Shown here in pieces: positions 34,090 through 44,199 of a stretch of 64,000 nt of DNA. Numbering within the stretch: the stretch's first letter is position 1; every line of letters starts with the position of its first letter. A program made the position numbers and the translations under genes. Under the pieces are notes generated by a model that saw only the letters and a list, made by a program, of their open reading frames with translations, was not told the DNA's origin and did not search any database. Origin of the DNA: Phyto melanocephala (lineage: Eukaryota; Arthropoda; Insecta; Diptera; Rhinophoridae); assembly GCA_941918925.1 (NCBI GenBank), contig OW799234.1:7035001-7099000 (forward strand). Direction: 5' to 3'.

Positions 34090-35640
34090 AACGAGTAAGA
34101 GTGATATATTCGGCCTTGCCGAAGCTGATAATACCCTAGAACATCATGTACTTAGATATAATGAGTACTTCTAAACTTAGCCTAGATTTCAGATTTCATG
34201 TTATACCCCATTTTCTTTATTATTTCCGACACCTTCTTCGATTTTATATTTTTACAAAGTTGGCTGCGTTTTACTAGTCAAGTCATTGTATTTAGCACAT
34301 ATTGACACATATTCGGCCATTTCGTTTTAGACGCCATCTTGGATTCGAACTTTTTCATAGTTTACTGCATTATATTGGTCAAGGCTTTTTATTTTAAACC
34401 CATATTGTTGGGGTTAAAAAAATTTCCTCCGCCATTTTGTTAAATACACCACCTTGGATTTAAACTTTTTCATTACTTACTGTATTTGTATTTTATTAAC
34501 CTTGTATTTGACAAATATTGTGGGATATAAAAAAATTTTTGCCATTTTGTTTCAGACGCCATCTTGGATTCTAACTTTTTCATAGTTTGCCGTGCTATAT
34601 TGATCAAGCCCTTTCATTCGATATCCATATTGTGGGAGTGAAAGGTACATAGCCGTAATTACTGATTTCGCCTATGAATCCGCCATTTTGTTTCACACGC
34701 CATCCATTATTGACTGTATTCCACCGGCTAAGTCCTTTTATTTGATATCAATATTAAAGGTGCTTGAAGTGGTTACATTTTTAAGTACTAGATTTGACCC
34801 ATATATAACTTAATTGTACGCCATTTTGTAGTGGCGGCCATTTTGGAATTAAATTTAAATTTCTTAATAGTGTGTCATATTCTGCTAGTCAAGCCCTTTT
34901 CTTTCATAACCATACTGTGCCTCTCTCTCTCTTTTATTCAAAAGCTGTAGAAAAAATTTGATATTCGTTTATAAATTTTATTTAAATCTCAGAAACTTCT
35001 GAGTTTTTGTGCTTATAGCTGAGTTAGTATCAAAGCGATTTGTGTAAGTTTCTGGAAAATAATTCCGAGGTTGCAGATTATATTTTGGTGTTTAAAACAT
35101 GTCCAAAAATTTTTTAAAAGCTTGAATGATTTGCTGTGTTAAAATTTTTTTTTTTTTAATATTTTTGCCTATAACTTTGGGAGTTAGTAGGCGATTCAAC
35201 AAATTTTTTTTAGATATATCCCTAGAGATATATTGTACCAATAAATAGTAATAAACATCTCCATAGTTAAATAGGGCTGAAAAATTTTAATTTTTGTAAA
35301 AACAAATTGGGGGAAAAAAAAGAGGCAGTAGAGTTTATTGGCTTATATCTCAGAAAGTTTTCAAGCATTCATGCTGCACTATAAATAGCAATTTATTCCG
35401 TGATATTTGGATAAAGATTGATACCACACACAGATCTGAAGAACATGTGGGGGCTTCTTAAAGTTGATTTCAATCAATACACGGACAGACGGATAGATCG
35501 ACAGTTGTAAGCTTTCAAAAAATATATTGCTTAAGGGGTCGCAAATATATTTTGTAGAAATAAGAAACGGTATGACAAAGTTATATGCACTCTTTTTGCA
35601 ATTTGCCAAGGGCATCTCGTCACTAGGACCAGCAATACAA
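34090..35640 (+). mobile_element. mini-me/DINE-like repeat, copy 4
   Basis: Starts ACGAGTAAGAGTGATATATT with the hairpin TTCGGC-CTT-GCCGAA, then the GCCAT minisatellite (34316-34850). The conserved distal block includes CACACAGATCTG and CACGGACAGACGGATAGATC, and it ends near a GGTATGACAAAG block. It is the best-preserved long member carrying the minisatellite. Confidence 0.8.
34316..34850 (+). repeat. About 110-140-bp minisatellite with GCCAT pairs spaced 17 bp
   Basis: GCCAT pairs start at 34316/34333, 34541/34558, 34682/34699 and 34820/34837, each exactly 17 bp apart. A further unit has its first GCCAT at 34431. The typical unit reads GCCATTTTGTTTCAGAC then GCCATCTTGGATT. Both half-motifs match the Pho/YY1-type GCCATHWY pattern. 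Confidence 0.85.
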
Positions 35641-35753
35641 AATACATTTTACTAGAGTATTATTAAAGGGTGGACCAAAAATCACCTTTAGCTTTAAAAA
35701 ATCAATAAATTTTTTGTTTTATATATTTTTTTTCTTAATTTTTCTCTTTGCAG

Positions 35754-35795
35754 ATTATAAAAATAAAATGTGGAGAATAAAAAATGGAAACTAAG
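35754..35795 (+). other. Candidate 42-nt exon with start codon (speculative)
   Basis: A long pyrimidine tract with CTTAAT (branch-point-like) leads into TTTCTCTTTGCAG at 35741-35753. Forty-two bases later the sequence is AAG|GTAAGAG, a good 5' splice site (35793-35802). The block contains ATG at 35784 reading Met-Glu-Thr-Lys, ending in phase 0 at 35795, and an earlier ATG at 35768 that opens a short upstream frame ending in TAA. It may be a first coding exon of a host gene whose other exons lie outside the window. No other support exists; chance pairing of splice-like sites in 64 kb is possible. Confidence 0.35.
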
Positions 35796-36103
35796 GTAAG
35801 AGCCAGTCTAAAATATTTTAATTATTTAATTCATCGAACAATTATTTTAACCAAAACAGCATAACTTCGATATTTTAACGTCAAGTTTTGCCCCCTTTAA
35901 ACAATGATTCAATGCAAAGTTCGTCGTCACCTTTCACAGGTCACCCAAATAAACTTGCCTTAAAGCGGTAGACCACGTTTAATTCACACTGCGTTTAACA
36001 TTAAGCGTGTAGAGCAAAGTCTAAACAAAACACCAGGAACACGTAACGCAAGGCGATTTAAAAGCTTGTTTGGTATTAACGTCTAACTGTAGTTTCTAAA
36101 TCA
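35796..36103. other. Non-coding sequence
   Basis: Slightly less AT-rich than its surroundings. No similarity recognised. Confidence 0.4.
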
Positions 36104-36232
36104 GAGGCCGAATTACGGCATTCGATATCGATCGAAAATGATAGATATTGTTAGAATCCAACATAAAATTTAAGGAAAACTTTCACGTTCGATTGCAATT
36201 CCGATCGATATCGAATGCCGCTATTCGGCCTC
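36104..36232. mobile_element. 129-bp foldback MITE with about 31-bp arms
   Basis: Left arm starts GAGGCCGAATTACGGCATTC and continues into GATATCGATCG. The right arm is its inverse with two mismatches, ending at 36232. The arms make up about half the element. No coding. Target duplication not obvious. Confidence 0.8.
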
Positions 36233-36998
36233 AGGACTTTTATGCTTAATTTCAGCGAAATATGCATAATTGTTAAAGAGTTTATATTATAGCTCTCCTC
36301 TTTGCTGGTAAATTTGAGGCTCGCAGCGAGAAAAAAAACTGAAACTAAAATGCCAAAGAAACAGAAATTTTTTTCCTAAAAAAATTTCAAATAGTTTTAA
36401 CAGTTTTTTTCATGATTCGACAGCAAATATAAATTCCTATTAATGGTAAAACCTATAAAGTTTTTTACGTTTTTTTTTGTCAGATTTTCTTAAAACTTTT
36501 TTTGTATGAAACAAAAACACAACGTTAGTAGACTTGCTTTCTTTTTTAAATTGAACTTCTTCTCTAAAGACAACCATATGGTGTATAGTTTTAATCCTCA
36601 TTCAACTTGTATGTAACATGAGGTTCTACAACATTTTTATATGTTTCAGCCAAATCTTTTCCATTTTTTTCTCTGCAGTTTTTTTCCGTTAAAACATTTG
36701 TTTGTAAAGTTTTTAAGAATAAAAGGCAAAAAATTGCCTTTAGTTTTTCTCATGCTTAAAGAGCTTTATTGTTGTTAAAGCAAACCTTATTTGTACCTAG
36801 ATTAACAAACACAAAAAAAAAATACAAACTCATCTAGAAAGTTTTTGTTTTACTTTTTTCTTTTAATTTTTACAACGCTTATAGAGCAGCCTTTAAAACC
36901 AAAATGTTAAAGAATTTATTACATTAAATGTTTAAGATTATTACGGCAAATAGTTTTTGTTTAATCAAACTTTAAAAGTTTACAAATTATGGCTTTAA
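36233..36998. other. AT-rich non-coding sequence
   Basis: Nothing recognised. Confidence 0.5.
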
Positions 36999-36999
36999 A

Positions 37000-39010
37000 A
37001 AAAACAAGTAACAGCGCTATTTACGGCCGTACCGAATCTGTTTATACCCTTCACCGTCATCTACATAGATATAATGACCACATCGTAGCTTAGCTTAGAT
37101 TTTATATTTCATGTAATACGCTTTTAATTTTTTTATTTCCTAGGCCATGTTTGATTTTTAATTTTAACAAAGTTAACTGTATTCTACTAGTAAAGCCCTT
37201 TCATTTGATACCCATTTTGTTGGGATTAAAAAAAATTGTTCCTCCATTTTGTTTCAGACGCCATCTTGGAACTTACACTTTTCCAATAGTTTACTTCATT
37301 GTAATGGTCAAACCGTTTTATTTGATACCCATATTGTGGGGTTTAAAGGGGACAAACCCGTTACTACTATTTTTGACTCATATATATATATATATATATG
37401 TCCTTTATTTAATTAAATATTAATATAAATAGAAATACATATCGATTTTTAATTAATACTTAAATAAAAGTTCAAAGTGAACATAGGGCGTCAACAAATT
37501 CTCTCCATCTTTGTCTATTTCTGGCAATCGCCTTAGCTTGATTCCATGAAACTCGAGCAAGTTCACATTCCTGTTTCAGGTAGCGCACCCAGGTGTTTCG
37601 GGGTCTACCAGGTCTGCGCTGTCCTTGTGGGTTCCAATCTAAGGCTATTCTTGCTATTTCTGATTGTGGTCTTCGCAATATATGACCTACCCACGTCCAT
37701 TTGCGTTTGCGAATTTCGATTTCTACCGGCTTAGAGTTCGCCATCTGCAGCAGTGCTTCATTTGTAATCCAATTAGGCCAAAAGATGTTAAGAATTTGCC
37801 TTAAGCATTTGTTTATAAATGTTTGGATTTTACGAATGGATTCTTTTGTTAAGCTCCAGGTAGAACAGCCATACAATAACACAGACTTAACACTGCAGTT
37901 GAAAATGCGTAGTTTAGTTTTTCGCGAGATATTGTTTCTACGCCAAATTTTGTAAAGCGATAAAAAAGAGCTGCGTGCTTTATTGATACGATCAGCAACA
38001 TCGGCTTGAGACCCTCCATCTTTGGTTATCTTACTACCAAGATAACAAAAAGAATCTACGTCTTCAATAGTAACATCATTTACCACCAATGAAGTTGTTA
38101 CATCTGTTCCTATTCGCATAAGCTTAGTCTTCCTACTGTTGATTCTCAATCCAACTTTTATAGCATTTTCGGAGAGACACCTAAGTTTTGCTTCAATATC
38201 CTGAAAGCGATGGGCCATCAGACATATGTCATCGGCGTAGTCAATGTCATAAAGAAATTCGGATAAGGTCCAGCGAATACCAACAGGAGCTTCTCTATTG
38301 GTTTTTTCCATGACACAATCGAGTAGTATTAAGAATAACGTTGACTCATATATTCGCCATTTATTCTACGACGCCATCTTGGATTTTTTTCATAGCTAAC
38401 TATATTTTAATATTCAAGTCCCTTCATTTGATCCCCTCTCTCGGCTGCATAGAAACTGACAAAATATCGATTTCCATTTGTCAATTTTAGGAAAAACACC
38501 GAAGCAGTTGTACTTTGGTGCTTATATCTCAGTTGGTTTTAAAGCGATTTGTTAGTTATTTTTAGAAATAATTTTTTTAGATTACGGCTTTTAATTTGGT
38601 ATCTTAAGCGTGGTCAAAAATGATTTAGGAATTTGAAAATATTTGATATTAAAAAAAAATTATTTTTCAAAAATTTTTGCCTATAACTTTGCCGATTAGT
38701 AAATCTATCGAAAAATTTTCATGAATATCTCCAGAGGCATACCAAATCTGTAAATAGTAACAACCGTGTCTACGAAATTATCCTAGGGGTGAAAAAAAAA
38801 AAAAATTTAATTTGTACGGTAAAATCAAGTAACAAAAAGTCGTGAGGATTTGCTCATATCTCTGCAAGTTATGGAGCGATTATACTGATTTCCAATACCG
38901 GTCTGCTCGTGAATATTTCTGATGTTTTGAAAGCTTACACGGGAATTGCCGATGTCGAGGGGCTTCAAAAAGTTGATTTCAACATCCACACGGACACACG
39001 GATAATACTT
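37000..39010 (+). mobile_element. mini-me/DINE-like repeat, copy 5, split by an RTE-type LINE
   Basis: Starts ACAAGTAACAGCGCTATTTA with a degenerate hairpin (ACGGCCGTACCGAAT). It includes GCCAT minisatellite units at 37243/37260 and 38356/38373 (17-bp spacing on both sides of the insertion) and the distal block CCAATACCGGTCTGCTCGTG with CACACGGACACACGG. The LINE at 37385-38340 divides it. Confidence 0.8.
37385..38340 (-). pseudogene. 5'-truncated RTE-type LINE with 12-bp target duplication
   Basis: One uninterrupted minus-strand frame runs from the truncation point at 38340 to a stop at 37472-37474. It contains YADD (the RT catalytic box) within DIDYADDICLMAH, then FCYLGSKITKDGGSQADV, KLRIFNCSVKSVLLYGCSTW, RQILNIFWPNWITNEALL, KRKWTWVGHILRR and RRPGRPRNTW. 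These are the hallmarks of the RTE/BovB-like group. The upstream RT motifs and endonuclease are missing. The 3' UTR is only about 65 nt and ends in a (TA)n tract at about 37380-37400. TTGACTCATATA flanks it at 37373-37384 and 38341-38352. The intact frame suggests recent insertion. Confidence 0.9.
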
Positions 39011-39352
39011 AACGTGTTCATTAGTATAACAAGCCCACTATTCATCCCAACTGAAATGCTCAAACGCAAGTAGTACTGGATTGAACATATAACACACAGA
39101 CTATATAGTGACATAGCTTAAACCGCCAGCGATTGGATACCTCAGGGCAGAATAGGTAAAAATCTTAGTCTATTGCTTATTTCATGTACAATAACTCGGG
39201 TGTGAAACATGACAAAACGATCAAAGCTAAAGAGAAATAAAACATTTATCCTTAAACGGATTTAATTCGAAATAACTTGTAGTGGCCCTAAGTTGCTTAT
39301 AGGAACAAGGGAACATAAGAAATTTTACAATATATTTGATATATCTAATATA
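39011..39352. other. Non-coding sequence
   Basis: No similarity recognised. It lies between the mini-me copy and a Tigger-like element. Confidence 0.4.
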
Positions 39353-39594
39353 CAGATAACCCTCCTACAACGCGGTTCTTTTATAACGCGATTTCGCGAA
39401 AAAAATTTTATTAACGCAAATTTTTTTTAAACATTTATTAATTTTGTTTTAAAAGGGGTTTTCCCCGTAAATAAAATTTTAGAAGTCAAACATTTACTAT
39501 TTTCAAGTAAAAACAGATTTTTCCGCGTATTTAAAATGTCAGAAGTCATTTGCAGAATTTATGCTTTTTAAGGCTTCACATCAAAGCAAAAGAA

Positions 39595-39795
39595 ATACAA
39601 TTATCGATTGGAGATAGCTCGGACGATCTTTCTAATGTAGACATAAATATAAAAGAAGAAAACTTCTCACTAAAATATATGGAGAAAGTTTTAAATATGG
39701 CAAAGCAGTTATAGGAATACAATTTAGAAAACTCTCCTCAAAAAATAGAGCAGAAATATTTGAAAGAAATCTTCAAAATAAATAATAAATAAATA
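39595..39795 (+). pseudogene. Tigger transposase C-terminal vestige
   Basis: A frame reads LSIGDSSDDLSNVDINIKEE, FSLKYMEKVLNMAKQL, a stop, then EYNLENSPQKIEQKYLKEIF. This resembles the acidic and helical C-terminal segment after the DDE domain of Tigger transposases. The similarity is weak; the terminal repeats are the stronger evidence for the family. Confidence 0.5.
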
Positions 39796-40019
39796 AATCT
39801 CCTTATCATGAAATTTATAAAGTTTTATGAAACAAGAGCAAACAGACTTCAAAAAAAGTTTTTTTTAACTAGTAATCGTCGAAAGGTAATTCGAATCTGA
39901 TAATGGATTCAGTTATAATTTTGAATTAGCAGGACTAGAAACAGACAAACGGTTTCCGAGACAGACTGAAATCAAACTAAGTGATGAAGAAGACTAAGAT
40001 TTGTAGAAAGTTGTGGCTT

Positions 40020-41520
40020 TATTATACCCGACACGAAAAAAATGCTGGTGGTAGATTCATTTTGTCATTCCGTTTGCAACGCATCGAAATATCCATTTTA
40101 GACACCATAAAGTATATATCTGTGGCTTGGAGCTAAAAGGGCCAATGTCAAAATATTTACTTTTGAGAAAATTGGAATTGAACTTTAACTTTTATATATG
40201 CTTTCATAGTGACATTGGCCAGCATTTTATTTATAAAGCTGTTCTGGGTTAAGTACGACTTTAGCTGTTTTACCATAATTAAATAGAGAAAACAAATATA
40301 ATGCAATGATTAACTCAAAAGAGCAAAAAAGTGACATTGGCCCTTTTAGCGCCAAGCCACAGATATATTCTGAATCAGGGTTTCATTTTATGACGATCTA
40401 GCTAAGTATGTCCGTCCGCATGTCAGTTGAAAGCACGATAGAGGTCGCACCGAAAAAGCTAGGGGGCTCAAATTCTGCCAGAATATTTCTTATAGACAAG
40501 GTTTGTTTGGTATTGAAAATGGGCTAAATCGGAATATTAGGAAGAGAGTTGTAGCTCGTAATGCAAGAAAAAGTAAAAAAAAAACCGTGTCCTTTCAACA
40601 TCGAATAAAATGTAATTGTGTCCAAACGCATTAACGTAGAGTCATAAAACTTCGAATATATACTTCCTGATCAATATTTTTCTCTTTGCTTAAATCTATG
40701 CATTAGGAAAGGAGTTGTAGGTCAAAATGTCCGAAAGTGTACACCGCACAGTGTATTTTTCGGTATATTTAAAATTTAAAACGTAATAAAACTGACAAAA
40801 TTATTTGTACGATGCTGAAATTTTGCAAATGTTGCTTTTTGGTCAAAGGCTTTGCTCTAACGGAAAATAAATGTGACACGCCCACTTAAACGCCCACCTC
40901 CCATATAACGTTTAATCTCACATTCATGTAATTTTTGTATGAATAAAAGATTTTGGAATAATAAGGGACTATATTGAAATATCTAAGTTGTATTCATTAG
41001 CAGAAACAGCTTCGACACGCCTACTATAACGCCCACTTTTCACGTTATCTACTGTTAATGAAATTTAAAAACTCATAAAACCGACAAAATTAGAGGCATG
41101 ATGATAAAATTTGCTACAAATATCCTTCTAGTCACTGTTATGCCAGAAAATTTAGGTGACACTTCCACCTTAACGCGTACCTCCCATTAAACGGTTTATC
41201 TTAAATTCATATGATTTATCAATGGACAAAGCTTTTGGAAGAATAAAGGACTCTATTGAAATATCTCAGTTTTATTTATTTGCAGAAACTATATTGACAC
41301 GCCTACTTTAACGCCCACTTTCATTGAAAGACTAAATTTACGAAAACATTTTACTAGCATATCGCAGTTATATAAAGAAAGTGATACATAGTTTAAGTAT
41401 AAAGAGATTACTCCATAGCGATTACAGTTAATAACAAATTTGTGCTATAAAAGTACACAGAATTGGTGATGGGTATAAAAGAATCATCACAGCCGAATAT
41501 AGTGCTCTTACTTTATTTTG
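40020..41520 (-). mobile_element. mini-me/DINE-like repeat, copy 6, nested in the Tigger-like element
   Basis: It begins TTATTATACCCGACACG with TTTTGTCATTCCGTTTGCAA and a GTCCGTCCGCATGTCAG block. It has repeated CGCCCAC-containing paragraphs at about 40870, 41020, 41170 and 41310 and ends GCCGAATATAGTGCTCTTAC, the hairpin-side end. It includes the empty-site sequence GGACTCTATTGAAAT near 41265, matching the mariner target at 21 kb. Confidence 0.8.
40120..40362 (-). mobile_element. MITE copy A (243 bp)
   Basis: Ends CTGTGGCTTGGAGCTAAAAG and its inverse, with TIRs of about 31 bp (through GGGCCAATGTCA). ATATAT flanks both ends and may be the target duplication or part of a longer palindrome. 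It is roughly 93% identical by eye to the inverted copy at 50690-50936. It lies inside mini-me copy 6. Confidence 0.9.
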
Positions 41521-41820
41521 AATTATTAAATCTTTGAACTAAAATATTTGAAGTAGATTTAAAATTTCATTTTTATTTTGTTTTTTTTTTTTTTAATAAT
41601 TGAAGTACATATGTATTATGAAATCATATGTTATGTTTTAATAAATAAATAAATACAAAAATATGTGAAGTATATATACCAGTACCATATAAGAATCAAT
41701 TTTGTGATTTGGAAGCAAACTCTGATTTTTGTATGGAGTTAGTGTCTCCTACAACGCGATTTATTATAACGAGGTAATTTTTCGGAACTTATCTACCGCG
41801 TTATGAGAGGGTTATCTGTA

Positions 41821-43684
41821 TTTTCAAAAAACAATTTTATACCTTAAGGATAAAAAGAGCTCTTTTTGTAATTTTACTCTTTTCCAAAAATGTGCCACAA
41901 TTTATTTCTTTTTTCTTCTTTTTTCGAGTCTTGCTCATTTAGAGGCAACGGAATGTTTTCTTTTTCCGAAATCTTTAGAGCTTTTCCAGTTATAATGATT
42001 TTAGTAACAATTGCCATCATTGCGTATGAGTAATATTAATTCTGCTATAATTTTACAAAATCCTTTATAATTTCATTACTATTTAATGATTTTTAACTTT
42101 TTTGTTTAACCTAGATAGAAAACCTTTCAAATCTTTATTCCTGCCGTAATTTTTTTTTTAAATTTGTTTAAATTATCCAAAAATCTCTTTTACAAACGGT
42201 GGATTTATATTTAATCAAAATATTACTCTTATCTTTATTTTTCACTTATTTGCACTCTAAATTTATCTTTATTTAATAAAAGTCTTGGAAACATTAAAAG
42301 CTGGAGATATCAAGTTTTATTTGCCATTATTTTCTGAGTTGAGTTTTCATTAAAAGTTTTCTTTTATATCCCTTGATAGCTTAACGTTTGATTTTTGATG
42401 TTTGTTAGAGGTGCGGGGGAAGTTGGGTGGAAGATATAAAAAACTCAATTTGGCATACAAATTTTTACAAACAAATTTAACAAACAAATTGTTTGTATAT
42501 ATAAAGCTGTATACAGTTTTGAGCTTATTTAGCTTTTTAGATACAGTCAGCTAAAACGCTATTTGGGCCAACTAATGTCTTAAAGGAAAATAAAATAAAA
42601 TTCGAAGATTTTGTTATAAAAGAAGTAGATTTTATATAATTTTATTGAAAAATTTTCAAAAAAGAAATTTTTAGACTTTTTATTGGCTATAGCGTTCTCC
42701 ATTTTATTTGACGTTATCCAGAAGTTTCGAAAACATTTCAGTTAAGTTAAAAAAGGACGAAAAATTCTTGCTGCTTGTACAACTGCTTATCTTTAGCCAG
42801 GTTAATTAAATGTAAAAATTAGGATACAAAAAAAGTGTAATAAAGCAGAAAACTTAATAAGGTCCTACAAATTGAAGACAAAAACTTTTTGCTTTTTTTA
42901 TCTTCGAATAAGAAAGAGTTTTGTTTTTCTAAAAAATCTTACTAGTATTTTCATGCTTGAATTAAAATTTATGTTTACTTTACAACACAAACAGTTGCCA
43001 TACTTAGCTGTAGGTTATAAACCAATGACCTCTTCATAGATTTTATTTAACTAAAACTTATCCGTAAACGCTAACACTTTCATAAGAATAACGACGGAAA
43101 ATTTACCTTTACAGCTACTCATTTTGTCTATTTATTTTTATGTTTAAATGGTCGTTAAATTAAATGTTGTTTATAAGCATTGAAAAAAATAAAATAAAAT
43201 GAACATAATACTGGCTCATCATCAGTGTCAGTCAGGTTTCCTTAATCGTCATCTAAATCATCATCATCATCATTATCATTTCCCTGTTGATTATAGCCAA
43301 CAACAGCATGCTTGACTGCTATGCTGTGCATACACCAACAACTAGCTCATCAACGACAAGGGAATTGTCAAGTGCAATACATACAAAAAAATGTCTGTAT
43401 ATATACACAGTTAAATATTGTGTGTTGGTGTGTAGAGATTGCTATAAAAATTATTTTTCATTTTTTAATCCCCTAAAAGTATGCTCTAACATGTATAACA
43501 GAAATTAAGTTAAGGTAATGGAACGTATGATTAATATTAATTCCAGCTGAAGTTTTGAAAAGCTGTTGATAAAATCTTAGAAATATGTAATTTTGTTAAG
43601 AGATAATAGTTTATTTTTACATTAATTTAATGCAAAATGAATTTAGTTCATCTATTTTTAGTCCTTCTAATCTTGTCTAGCTTT
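41821..43684. other. Non-coding sequence with two motif copies
   Basis: Motif copies at 42022-42038 (one mismatch) and 43524-43539, both minus-oriented. The CAT-repeat at about 43257-43280 is a microsatellite. No gene supported. Confidence 0.55.
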
Positions 43685-43928
43685 TTGTAAAACACACCAC
43701 CATTTTGTCATTTCGTATGTAGCAGATTAAAATATTAATTGTAGATTTCATCAAGTATACATTATTTGAGTTCTGGACTTATTTTAGGATGATCCATTTG
43801 TCCGTCCGTATGTCAATTTATCTATCCATCTGTCCGTCCGTATGTCTGTCCCTTGAAACATCGTTGAAACAAATAGGAGAATTCATCTATACAGCGATTC
43901 TTGTATGCGTGGCGTATGATTAATATTA
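43685..43928 (-). mobile_element. mini-me-like fragment with (GTCY)n, next to a motif copy
   Basis: GTCCGTCCGTATGTC and CTGTCCGTCCGTATGTCTGT identify the (GTCY)n block. The exact 17-bp motif (minus) follows at 43912-43928. The rest of the element is missing. Confidence 0.6.
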
Positions 43929-44138
43929 TTTTAATTAAATTTAATTTCTCAAATTTGTTAAAAACTTTGAAAGTATTATTATATTTCTCAGATTTATAAT
44001 TTTAGATAAAAAAAAACATTTTGCACAATGAAATGCTTTTTGTTAATTTAAAGAAACTTTAGATTTTTAATTTGTTAATCAAATTGTAAATTAAAAAAAC
44101 CAAACAGCAAGACACTAAACTAACAAGCAGAGATAAAA
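43929..44138. other. Leader-side flank of the hammerhead-like repeat
   Basis: A/T-rich. The part around 44108-44130 (AAGACACTAAACTAACAA) resembles the same side of the related repeat at 58.9 kb. Confidence 0.4.
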
Positions 44139-44187
44139 GGATAATAAGTCTCGTATCCTGATGATGCTACCTAAAGAGGTAGCGAAA
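44139..44187 (+). ncRNA. Hammerhead-ribozyme-like core, best-preserved copy
   Basis: Plus strand: GGATA (44139-44143) pairs with TATCC (44154-44158) as a possible stem I hairpin. CTGATGA is at 44158-44164. Stem II GCTACC/GGTAGC (44166-44171, 44178-44183) has a 6-nt loop. GAAA is at 44184-44187. TATCGATA, self-complementary, follows directly. The invariant CUGAUGA-stem II-GAAA order is complete. A cleavage-site NUH and a proper stem III closing pair are not convincing, so self-cleavage is unproven. Penelope-like retroelements carry such motifs, sometimes active only as dimers. Confidence 0.6.
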
Positions 44188-44199
44188 TATCGATAAAAT

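Larger units (their letters stand above)
39353..41818 (+). mobile_element. pogo/Tigger-like element with TA duplication, hosting nested insertions
   Basis: Ends: CAGATAACCCTCCTACAACG at 39353 and the inverse of CAGATAACCCTCTCATAACG to 41818, flanked by TA at 39351-39352 and 41819-41820. Subterminal CGCGTTATAA-type blocks occur at both ends. CAG-starting TIRs with a TA target are typical of pogo/Tigger. A decayed transposase C-terminus remains near 39595-39790. A mini-me-like repeat (40020-41520) with its own MITE occupies most of the interior. Confidence 0.8.

Noticed and set aside
37546..37955. Plus-strand open frames at the RTE insertion
   Set aside because: They are antisense shadows of the RT frame.
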